64,000 bases of DNA from Saccharopolyspora elongata (GTDB taxonomy: Bacteria; Actinomycetota; Actinomycetes; Mycobacteriales; Pseudonocardiaceae), in contig NZ_SMKW01000014.1 in assembly GCF_004348985.1 (NCBI RefSeq), positions 62,001 to 126,000 of the forward strand, read 5' to 3'. How positions within the stretch are numbered: position 1 is the first letter of the stretch; each line of letters begins with the position of its first letter. The notes under the pieces are model-generated. The model was given only the letters and a program-made list of their open reading frames with translations. It was not told the origin of the DNA and made no database searches. Below are positions 25,542-34,956 of the stretch, piece by piece. The translations under genes were made by a program, and so were the position numbers.

Positions 25542-26258
25542 ATGCTTGACGGCGTGGCGGATACCAACAGCGCGCGCGTCCTGGTCGTCGACGACGAGCC
25601 CAACATCCTGGAGCTGCTGACGGCGGCGCTGCGCCTCAGCGGATTCGAGGTGCACGGCGCGGGCACCGGTGCCGACGCGCTGCGGGCCGCCGTGGAGTTC
25701 CGGCCGGACATCGTGGTGCTCGACGTGATGCTCCCGGACCGGGACGGGTTCTCGGTCGCCTCCGAGCTGCGCGCCAACGGCAACGCCGTGCCGGTGCTGT
25801 TCCTGACCGCCCGGGACGCCGTCGAGGACCGCATCGCCGGCCTGACCGCCGGCGGCGACGACTACGTCACGAAGCCGTTCAGCCTCGACGAGGTGGTGCT
25901 GCGGCTGCGCGCGATCCTGCGCCGGGTGCAGCCCGCGCAGGCCAACGACTCACGGCTGCGCTACCACGACCTGGAGCTGGACGAGGAGACCTACGAGGTC
26001 CGCCGCGGCGGCAGCCTGGTGAACCTGTCGCCGACCGAGTTCAAGCTGCTGCGCTACCTGCTGATCAACGCGGAGAAGGTGGTCAGCAAGGTGCAGATCC
26101 TGGACCGGGTGTGGAACTACGAGTTCGGCGGGGACAGCAGGATCGTCGAGTCCTACATCAGCTACCTGCGGCGCAAGGTCGACTCTGCCGCGCCGCCGCT
26201 GATCCACACCATCCGCGGTGTCGGCTACGTGCTGCGCCTGCCGCCGGAGCAGCGATGA
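25542..26258 (+). CDS. OmpR-family response regulator
   Basis: 238-residue two-component regulator. The receiver domain (about 11-125) has the acidic pair in LVVDDEP, phosphoacceptor D61 in VVLDVMLPDRDG, and the conserved T and K in FLTARD and TKPFS. The C-terminal winged helix (about 145-235) carries LSPTEFKLLRYLLINAEKVV and RIVESYISYLRRKV. The ATG at 25542 follows AGGGAGG. The partner kinase overlaps by ATGA. Neighbouring operators imply that it controls itself and the glycosyltransferase operon upstream. It resembles the TcrA/CutR type regulators of actinobacteria. Confidence 0.93.
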   Translation: MLDGVADTNSARVLVVDDEPNILELLTAALRLSGFEVHGAGTGADALRAAVEFRPDIVVLDVMLPDRDGFSVASELRANGNAVPVLFLTARDAVEDRIAGLTAGGDDYVTKPFSLDEVVLRLRAILRRVQPAQANDSRLRYHDLELDEETYEVRRGGSLVNLSPTEFKLLRYLLINAEKVVSKVQILDRVWNYEFGGDSRIVESYISYLRRKVDSAAPPLIHTIRGVGYVLRLPPEQR

Positions 26259-27703
26259 CGGTGCTGCGGACGCTGCGCGGGCGGCTGGTGCTCGTGCTGG
26301 TCGGCGCGCTGGTGGTCGGCCTGTTCCTGATGGGTGTGACCAGCACCGCCCTGCTGAGCCGGTCGCTGGTCGAGCGCACCGACGACCGGCTGGCGGCGCT
26401 GTCCGAGCCGTGGGAGCACGGGCTGGTCGCGCCGCCGGACCCGCTGCGGCCCCCGCCGGACCCCGCGCTCGAACGCGGCGAGTTGCCCACCGAGTTCCGG
26501 GTGCTGATGTTCGATCCCGGTGGCGGCCAGGTCGGCGCCGTGATCGGGCAGCCCCAGACCGACCAGGGCGGCCCGGTGCTGCGGGATCCGCAGCACGGCC
26601 CGCCGATCAAGACCGTGCCCGACCGGGCGGGCGGCTCGGACTGGCGGGTGCGGACGGTCGCCCTGCCCAACGGGCGGTACGTGGTGCTCGCGCTGTCGCT
26701 GGCGAACGTCGAGGCGACCGTGCGCCAGCTGATCGTCATCGAGCTGGTGGTCGGCGCCGTGGTGCTGCTCGTGCTGGCCGTCGCGGCGGCGCTGACGGTG
26801 CGGCTGAGCCTGCGGCCGCTGAACCGGATCGAGCACACCGCCGACGCCATCGCGGCCGGGCAGCTCGACCGGCGCGTGCCGGACCAGGACCCGCGCACCG
26901 AGACGGGCCGGCTCGGCGCGGCGCTGAACACGATGCTCGGGCGACTGGTGGACGCGTTGCAGCAGCGGGAGCACTCCGAGCTCCGGTTGCGGCGGTTCGT
27001 CGCGGACGCCGGGCACGAGCTGCGGACGCCGTTGACGTCGATCCGGGGCTTCGCGGAGCTGTACCGGCGCAGCGATCAGCACCGCGAGGAGGACGTGCGG
27101 ATGATGATGCGGCGCATCGAGTCCGAGGCGGAGCGCATGGGCGGCCTCGTCGACGACCTGCTGCTGCTGGCCCGGCTGGACCGGGAACGCACCATAGACC
27201 TGGTCGACGTCGATGTGGTGCCGCTGGTGCAGGACGTCGTGCAGGACGGGCGGGCGCGCGACCCCGAGCGGGAGATCGAGCTGCGGGACGGGGATCGCCC
27301 GCTTCGGGTGCTCGCCGACAGCCCTCGGCTCCGCCAGGTGCTGACGAACCTGGTGAACAACGCCCTGATGCACACCCCGCCGGGTTCGCCGGTCACCGTC
27401 GAGGTCGCGCGGGGTTCGGCCGGGGGAGGGGCGCTCGCGGCGGCCGGCGCGGAGCTGCCGACGGGCACCCCGGTGGCGTTGATCTCGGTCACCGACACCG
27501 GCCCGGGCATCCCGCCGGAGCATGCACCGAGGATCTTCGACCGCTTCTACCGGGTCGACGACGGCCGGCACCGCGACGCCGGCGGAACGGGCCTCGGCCT
27601 GGCGATCACGACGGCGATCGCCGAGTCCCACAACGGCAGGGTGGAACTGCACGCCAACCCCGACGGCGGCAGCACCTTCCGCCTCCTCCTGCCCCTGACC
27701 TGA
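26255..27703 (+). CDS. Membrane sensor histidine kinase
   Basis: 482-residue partner of the OmpR regulator. A first membrane helix (about 12-35), an extracytoplasmic sensor of about 130 residues rich in Pro and Asp without Cys, and a second helix (about 165-190) are followed by HAMP. HisKA has H254 in DAGHELRTPLTSIRGF, and the ATPase domain has NLVNNALMHTPPG, DTGPGIP and GGTGLGLAI. It starts within the regulator stop. Three A/T-rich palindromes follow the gene, ending transcription against the convergent asnB. The signal is unknown; envelope stress would fit the glycosyltransferase target. Confidence 0.92.
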   Translation: MTVLRTLRGRLVLVLVGALVVGLFLMGVTSTALLSRSLVERTDDRLAALSEPWEHGLVAPPDPLRPPPDPALERGELPTEFRVLMFDPGGGQVGAVIGQPQTDQGGPVLRDPQHGPPIKTVPDRAGGSDWRVRTVALPNGRYVVLALSLANVEATVRQLIVIELVVGAVVLLVLAVAAALTVRLSLRPLNRIEHTADAIAAGQLDRRVPDQDPRTETGRLGAALNTMLGRLVDALQQREHSELRLRRFVADAGHELRTPLTSIRGFAELYRRSDQHREEDVRMMMRRIESEAERMGGLVDDLLLLARLDRERTIDLVDVDVVPLVQDVVQDGRARDPEREIELRDGDRPLRVLADSPRLRQVLTNLVNNALMHTPPGSPVTVEVARGSAGGGALAAAGAELPTGTPVALISVTDTGPGIPPEHAPRIFDRFYRVDDGRHRDAGGTGLGLAITTAIAESHNGRVELHANPDGGSTFRLLLPLT

Positions 27704-27721
27704 CCGGCGCGACGGAAAGCG

Positions 27722-27842
27722 CCCGATTTTAGGCAAAATCGGGAGCCAGCCGAACAGCACCGTTGGAGCCGGGTCTCCCAATTTTAGGCAAAATTGGGGG
27801 CCTTCTTGCCCGGTGGGGATTCCAATTTTAGGCAAAATCGGG
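27722..27842. repeat. Three tandem ATTTTAGGCAAAAT palindromes between convergent genes
   Basis: Copies lie at 27722-27743 (arms CCCGATTTT and AAAATCGGG), 27777-27798 (CCCAATTTT and AAAATTGGG) and 27821-27842, each around the central AGGC. They are spaced 55 and 44 bases apart. The copies share the core but differ in compensating arm bases (G-C against A-T), which argues for selection on pairing. They follow the sensor kinase and face asnB. Confidence 0.8.
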
Positions 27843-27910
27843 AAGTTCCCCACGGCGCCTCGGAGCGTGGCGTTTCGGCGGAACCGGCGCTTGATCGATC
27901 GTGCTCGGGA

Positions 27911-27939
27911 GTTGCGCAATTTCTCGGGAATTGCGTAAC
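27911..27939. terminator. Hairpin downstream of asnB
   Basis: GTTGCGCAATT (27911-27921) pairs with AATTGCGTAAC (27929-27939) with one mismatch, loop TCTCGGG. It sits 12 bases beyond the asnB stop and probably terminates that gene. Confidence 0.6.
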
Positions 27940-27950
27940 CCCCGTTCCGG

Positions 27951-29786
27951 TCAGAGCTTGATCGTCGGGTTGTGGATGTCGAACCACATCGACAGGTCGA
28001 GGGCCCTTTCGAAGGTGAAGCGCGCCATCGGGTCGATCCGCGCCGGGTCCTGCGCCAGCGTTCCGCGCAGCCACCGCTCGTCGAGCAGCGACAGCGCCGG
28101 GTCTCCCGCGGCGACGAGGTCCGCCACCTGGCGCTGCAGCACCGCCGCGTACTTCGGGTCCTGAGTGGACGGATATGGGCTCTTCACCCGCTCCACCACC
28201 GACTTCGGCAGCACGTCGGCGGTGGCGTGCCGCAGCAGGCTCTTCTCCCGGCCGTCGAAGGTCTTCAGCGACCATGGGGCGTTGAAGACGTACTCCACCA
28301 GCCGGTGGTCGCAGAACGGCACCCGCACCTCCAGGCCGACCGCCATGCTCATCCGGTCCTTGCGGTCCAGCAGGACGCGGACGAACCGGGTCAGGTGCAG
28401 GTAGCAGATCTCCCGCATCCGGCGCTCGAAGTCGCCCTCCCCGTCGAGCACCGGGACCGAGCCGATGGCGTCGCGGTAGCTGTCGGCCACGTAGGACTCC
28501 AGGTCCAGCGCCGCCGCCAGGTCCGGGCTGAGGACCTCCGCCCGCTCGGTGGAGTGCGTGCGCACCGCGGCGATCCACGGGAAGGTCTCGGCCTGCCGCA
28601 CCTGCGGGTCGTGGAACCACTTGTAGCCGCCGAAGACCTCGTCCGCGGACTCGCCGGACAGCGCCACGGTCGAATGCCCGCGGATCGCCTTGAACAGCAA
28701 GTAGAGCGACTGGTCGAGGTCGCCCATCCCCAGCGGGACGTCCCGGGCCTTTACGGTGGCGCGGCGCACGGCGGGATCGGCGAGCGCGTCGGGGTCCAGG
28801 ACGATGTCCTGGTGCAGCGACCCGACGTGCTCGGCGACGTCGTGGACGTACGGCGTGTCGGGCGTGCCACGCATCTCGTCGGGCACGAAGTTCTCGGCCT
28901 GGCCGAGGAAATCGACCGCGAAGCTGCGGACCTGCTCGCCGCTGCGCGCCAGCTGGCGGCCGGCCAGCGCGGTGATGGCGCTGGAGTCCAGGCCGCCGGA
29001 GAGCAGCACGCAGCGCGGCACGTCGGAGATCAGCTGCCGCGCGACGATGTCGTCGAGCAGCTCGCGGACGTGCGCGACCGAGGCCTGCTGGTCGTCGTCG
29101 TGCGCCGCGGCCCGCAGCCGCCAGTAGGTGTGCTCGCGCAGGCCCTTGCGGTCGACGGTGACGACGGTGCCCGGCTCCACCTCGCGCATGCCGGACCACA
29201 TCGCCTGCCGCGGCGTCTTGACCATCGCGAACATCTCGCGCAGCCCGTCGACGTCGACGACCTTCTCGGCCAGCGGGTTGGCCAGGATCGCCTTCGGCTC
29301 GGAACCGAACAGCACGCCTTGCCCGGTCGGGTAGTAGTACAGCGGTTTGATGCCCATCCGGTCGCGGATCAGCAGCAGCTGCTCGCTGCGGGTGTCCCAG
29401 ACGGCGAAGGCGAACATCCCGTTCAGGTGTTCGGCGACCTGCGGGCCCCACTCGAGGTAGCCGTGCAGCACGACCTCGGTGTCGCTGTCGGTGTCGAAGC
29501 GGTGGCCGCGGCGCCGCAGTTCGTCGCGTAGGTCGGTGAAGTTGTAGGCCTCGCCGCTGTAGACGATCGCGACCTCGCCGTCGGGCGTCGCGGCCTCCAT
29601 CGGCTGCGCCCCGCCGGGCAGGTCGATGATGGCCAGCCGCCGGTGGCCGAGGGCGGCGTGCGGGCGCACCCAGGTGCCGCCGGCGTCCGGGCCGCGGCAG
29701 GTCATGGTGGCGCACATGGCGTCGATGGCGGGTCGTTCGCCGGTCAGGTCGCGCTGGAAGTCGATCCAGCCGGAGATGCCGCACAT
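27951..29786 (-). CDS. asnB: Glutamine-hydrolysing asparagine synthetase
   Basis: 611-residue enzyme forming asparagine from aspartate, ATP and glutamine. The N-terminal class II amidotransferase domain starts MCGISGWIDF, so C2 is the nucleophile; RGPDAGG and YSGEAYNFTDLR follow. The synthetase domain has the PP-loop VLLSGGLDSSAITALAG and the later SGESADEVFGGYKW. The ATG at 29786 follows CGGAGGAGAA; the frame extends upstream but would bury C2. It stands alone, divergent from kdp. Such homologues sometimes amidate cell-wall peptides rather than make free asparagine, and the sequence alone cannot exclude that. Confidence 0.93.
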   Translation of the reverse strand: MCGISGWIDFQRDLTGERPAIDAMCATMTCRGPDAGGTWVRPHAALGHRRLAIIDLPGGAQPMEAATPDGEVAIVYSGEAYNFTDLRDELRRRGHRFDTDSDTEVVLHGYLEWGPQVAEHLNGMFAFAVWDTRSEQLLLIRDRMGIKPLYYYPTGQGVLFGSEPKAILANPLAEKVVDVDGLREMFAMVKTPRQAMWSGMREVEPGTVVTVDRKGLREHTYWRLRAAAHDDDQQASVAHVRELLDDIVARQLISDVPRCVLLSGGLDSSAITALAGRQLARSGEQVRSFAVDFLGQAENFVPDEMRGTPDTPYVHDVAEHVGSLHQDIVLDPDALADPAVRRATVKARDVPLGMGDLDQSLYLLFKAIRGHSTVALSGESADEVFGGYKWFHDPQVRQAETFPWIAAVRTHSTERAEVLSPDLAAALDLESYVADSYRDAIGSVPVLDGEGDFERRMREICYLHLTRFVRVLLDRKDRMSMAVGLEVRVPFCDHRLVEYVFNAPWSLKTFDGREKSLLRHATADVLPKSVVERVKSPYPSTQDPKYAAVLQRQVADLVAAGDPALSLLDERWLRGTLAQDPARIDPMARFTFERALDLSMWFDIHNPTIKL

Positions 29787-30137
29787 TTCGGGTTCTCCTC
29801 CGTGTCGGTTTGACCTCGCGTCGGGCCGCGGGCGCCGGGTTCCGGGTGGTCCGAGCCACACGCGCTTTCATTAGCCAGGTTAACGAGATCGTTGCATCGA
29901 CGAAACCAACTCACGGAGTGAAGTCACCCACTCACAAATCGTGCGGATCAGCGAAACCGCCCGAAAACCGGCGCAGTCGGTTCACTCGATCGGGCGCATC
30001 AAGAACGCATCAATGCGCTCGGGGCGGGCGTCAAGGAGCCGTCATAGGCCTTGGCCACGCCCATCGCGGGGATTTCGCTGGACGTAGGAGGCCACCACGA
30101 GCCGGTGGCCCGATTTCGAGTGAAGGAGTGCGCAGCG
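29787..30137. other. Divergent intergenic region asnB-kdp
   Basis: 351 bases with no gene. The asnB half (29870-29960) is A/T-richer than its surroundings and should hold the asnB promoter. Near 30000-30020 there is a small dyad, GCGCATCAA with CAATGCGC. The kdp half contains the candidate KdpE operator (30030-30047). AAGGAG at about 30123 is the ribosome site of the first small kdp reading frame. I could not place exact -35/-10 boxes. Confidence 0.6.
30030..30047 (+). promoter_or_regulatory. Candidate KdpE operator
   Basis: Direct repeats GTCAAGG (30030-30036) and GTCATAG (30041-30047) are offset by 11 bases, the spacing expected for an OmpR-family dimer such as KdpE. They lie about 90 bases before the first kdp reading frame. 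Assignment to KdpE is inferred from position. Confidence 0.5.
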
Positions 30138-30221
30138 GTGGCTGATCTCGCCTACGCCGTGCTGCTGATCGGCGGGTTCCTCGTCCTTGCGTTGACCCTC
30201 CGCGGTTTGGAGCGCTTGTGA
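30138..30221 (+). CDS. 27-residue membrane peptide preceding kdpF
   Basis: GTG-started frame encoding ADLAYAVLLIGGFLVLALTL followed by RGLERL: a single membrane helix with a basic end. AAGGAG lies about 10 bases upstream, and the stop overlaps the kdpF GTG as GTGA, so it is translated as part of the kdp operon. It resembles KdpF in size and topology but differs in sequence. It may be a second small stabilising or regulatory subunit, or a duplicate of KdpF. Function unknown. Confidence 0.7.
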   Translation: MADLAYAVLLIGGFLVLALTLRGLERL

Positions 30222-30313
30222 GCACCATGCTTGCCAACGTCGCCGGAGGCGTGTTGGCGCTGCTGTTGATCGGTTACCTGTTCGTCGCGCTTATCCGGCC
30301 GGAGAAGTTCTGA
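30218..30313 (+). CDS. kdpF: KdpF small subunit of the potassium pump
   Basis: 31-residue single-span peptide: STMLANVAGGVLALLLIGYL and then FVALIRPEKF, the RPEKF end being the KdpF hallmark. KdpF stabilises the KdpABC complex in the membrane. GTG 30218 overlaps the previous small frame; ATG 30227 is an alternative start. Its stop overlaps the kdpA start as TGATG. Confidence 0.92.
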   Translation: MSTMLANVAGGVLALLLIGYLFVALIRPEKF

Positions 30314-31970
30314 TGAGTTCCCCCTTGGTCGGCCTGGTGCAGGTCGGCCTCCTGATCCTGGCCATCGGCGTGGTCTACCGGCCCCTCGGTGACTACCTGG
30401 CCCACGTCTACACCAGCGAGAAGCACTGGCGCGTCGAGAAGGCGGTGTACCGCCTGGTGCGCATCGACGGCGACGCCCAGCAGCGCTGGACCACCTACGC
30501 CGCCGGCGTCCTCGGCTTCTCGGTCATGTCCGTCGCGCTGCTCTACCTGATGCAGCGGTTGCAGCCGCTGCTGCCGCTGAGCTTCGGCCGCGGCGCGGTC
30601 GACCCCGCGACGGCGTTCAACACGGCGGTCAGCTTCGTGACCAACACGAACTGGCAGTCCTACGTGCCGGAGCAGGTGCTCGGGCACACCGTGCAGATGG
30701 CCGGGCTGACCGTGCAGAACTTCGTCTCGGCTGCCGTCGGCATGGCGGTGGCGATCGCGCTGGTGCGCGGCTTCGCCGCCGCCGGGACCGGCCGCATCGG
30801 CAACATCTGGGTGGACATCACCCGCGGCTGCACCCGCGTGCTGCTACCGATCGCGGTCATCGCGGCGGTGCTGCTCGTCGCGCTCGGCGGGGCGATGAGC
30901 CTCGCCTCGGGCATCCAGGTCATCGGTCTGGACGGGCAGGCGCACACCATCGCCACCGCGCCGATCGCCAGCCAGGAGGTCATCAAGGACCTCGGCACCA
31001 ACGGCGGCGGCGTGCTCAACGCCAACTCGGCGCACCCGTTCTCCAACCCCGGCGGCATCAGCAACCTGCTGCAGATCTTCCTGATCCTGGTCATCCCGCT
31101 GACCCTGACCCGCACCTTCGGCACCATGGTCGGCGACCGCCGCCAGGGCCGGGTGCTGCTGTCGGTGATGGTCGCGATCATGGCCGTGATGACCGCGGTC
31201 GTCTGGTGGGCCGAAAGCCACCCCAACGGCCCGGCGACGCTGGCCGCCGGCGGTGCCCTGGAAGGCAAGGAGACCCGCTTCGGGCTGTTCCTGTCCGGCC
31301 TGTTCGCGGTCGCCACGACCGGCACCTCCACCGGCGCCGTCAACGCGATGCACGACAGCTTCACCGGGCTCGGCGGTCTGGTGCCGCTGCTGAACATGCT
31401 GCTCGGCGAGGTCGCGCCCGGCGGCGTCGGCGCGGGGTTGTACGGCATCCTGGTGCTGGCCGTGATCGCGGTGTTCCTGGCCGGGCTGATGGTCGGCCGC
31501 ACGCCGGAGTACCTGGGCAAGAAGCTCGGGCGGCGGGAGGTCACCGCGGCCGCGCTGTCGATCCTCGTGATGCCCACGATGGTGCTGCTCGGGGCCGGCA
31601 CCGCGCTCGCGCTGCCGTCCACTCAGGACGCCCTGAACAACACCGGCGCGCACGGCCTGTCGGAGGTCCTCTACGCCTTCGCCTCGGCGGGCAACAACAA
31701 CGGCAGCGCCTTCGCCGGGCTGACCGTGACCAGCGACTTCTTCCAGGTCGCGCTCGGCATCGCGATGCTCTTCGGCCGGTTCGTGCCCATCCTCGCGGTG
31801 CTGATGCTGGCCGGCGCGGTTGCCCAGCAGCAGCGCGTCCCGGCCACCGCCGGCACGCTGCCCACCACCGGCCCGCTGTTCGCCGGGCTGCTCGGCGGCA
31901 CCGTCATCCTCGTCGCGGCGCTGACCTTCCTGCCCGCGCTCGCCCTCGGACCGATCGCGGAGGCCCTCGC

Positions 31971-31974
<4 letters not shown>
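30313..31974 (+). CDS. kdpA: Potassium-transporting ATPase subunit A
   Basis: 553-residue channel-like subunit of the KdpFABC pump, which selects and passes K+ at high affinity. The four selectivity-filter loops of the SKT fold are recognisable: [50 protein letters not shown] and [13 protein letters not shown]. Ten or so membrane helices span the protein. ATG start at 30313; the stop overlaps kdpB by ATGA. Full length and intact. Confidence 0.97.
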
Positions 31975-34040
<2,066 letters not shown>

Positions 34041-34073
34041 GAGGGCCCGAGACCTGCCGAGGATCCCGTTGGT

Positions 34074-34193
34074 CCGCGATTTCAATGGAAATTGCGGTCA
34101 TCCGGCGTGTCAGGTCCCGACACGCCGGGACCTGTGGACAACTTCCCGCAATTTCAATGGAAATCGGACCTTCGATTTCCATTGAAATTGCGG
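34074..34193. repeat. Hairpin array inside the kdp operon (kdpB-kdpC gap)
   Basis: Three copies of a motif with core ATTTCAATGGAAAT lie at 34074-34097, 34146-34167 and, inverted, 34173-34193. The last two form a perfect 21-bp stem with a 6-base loop GACCTT. Between the first and second copies CCGGCGTGTC (34102-34111) pairs with GACACGCCGG (34119-34128). The array ends 24 bases before the kdpC ATG and could attenuate transcription or stabilise the upstream message. Confidence 0.85.
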
Positions 34194-34217
34194 CCGACCC
34201 GAACCGAAGAGGCACTG

Positions 34218-34820
34218 ATGAAAAGCACACTGCTGCGGCAGGCGTTCGCGGGGTTGCGGCTGTTGCTGGTGGCGACCGTCGTGCTCGGCGTGGCGTATCC
34301 GCTGGCGATCTGGGGCATCAGCCGGATCCCCGGCCTGCAGGCCAACGCCGAGGGCTCGCAGATCGTCGTGGACGGCAAGGTCGTCGGCTCGTCGCTGATC
34401 GGCATCGACCCGGTCCCGGCCGACCCGGCCAACGACCCGTACTTCCACACCCGCCCCGCGGCGTCCGCCGAGGGCGCGCTCGGCCCGGGCGACCCGGCGA
34501 GCACCGGCGGCTCCAACTACGGCGGAGCCAGCGAGGACCTGCTCGCCGCCGTGCAGGAGCGGAGCGACGCCATCGCCGGCCGCGAGGGCGTGCGGCCCGA
34601 GCAGGTGCCGACGGACGCCGTCACGGCGTCGGGCAGCGGCGTCGACCCGGACATCAGCCCGGCCTACGCGGAGCTGCAGGCGGCCCGGGTGGCCCGCGTC
34701 ACCGGCATCCCGCTGGAGGAGGTCCGGCGCCTGATCGCCGAGAACACCAGCGGTGGGATCGTCGCCGAGCGCGTGGTGAACGTGACGACCCTCAACGTCG
34801 CCGTCCACCGGGCAAGGTGA
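34218..34820 (+). CDS. kdpC: Potassium-transporting ATPase subunit C
   Basis: 200-residue subunit with one N-terminal membrane helix (about 14-33, LLLVATVVLGVAYPLAIWGI) and an external domain. Family motifs GSSLIGIDP, YFHTRPA, GGSNYGGASEDLL and the C-terminal NVTTLNVAV are present. KdpC is needed for K+-dependent ATPase activity. ATG 34218 is preceded by GAAGAGG. It is separated from kdpB by the hairpin array and from kdpD by a dispersed hairpin repeat. Confidence 0.95.
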   Translation: MKSTLLRQAFAGLRLLLVATVVLGVAYPLAIWGISRIPGLQANAEGSQIVVDGKVVGSSLIGIDPVPADPANDPYFHTRPAASAEGALGPGDPASTGGSNYGGASEDLLAAVQERSDAIAGREGVRPEQVPTDAVTASGSGVDPDISPAYAELQAARVARVTGIPLEEVRRLIAENTSGGIVAERVVNVTTLNVAVHRAR

Positions 34821-34847
34821 TGCCGACAGGGTAAGTTGCCTGGTCAG

Positions 34848-34897
34848 GGCCCGTGCGTACTTTTGGTTGCCATAGCGGCACAAAGGACGCACGGGCC
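34848..34897. repeat. Dispersed intergenic hairpin repeat, copy 3
   Basis: GGCCCGTGCGT (34848-34858) pairs with ACGCACGGGCC (34887-34897), loop including GGTTGCCATAGCGG. The upstream flank CCTGGTCAGG also matches copy 1 at 2051. It divides kdpFABC from kdpDE and may partly terminate the pump transcript. Confidence 0.75.
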
Positions 34898-34956
34898 ATA
34901 GGCGGTACTCGTTGAAGGCAACCGCTAATAACAGCGGTTCATAGGAGACTGGAAGC

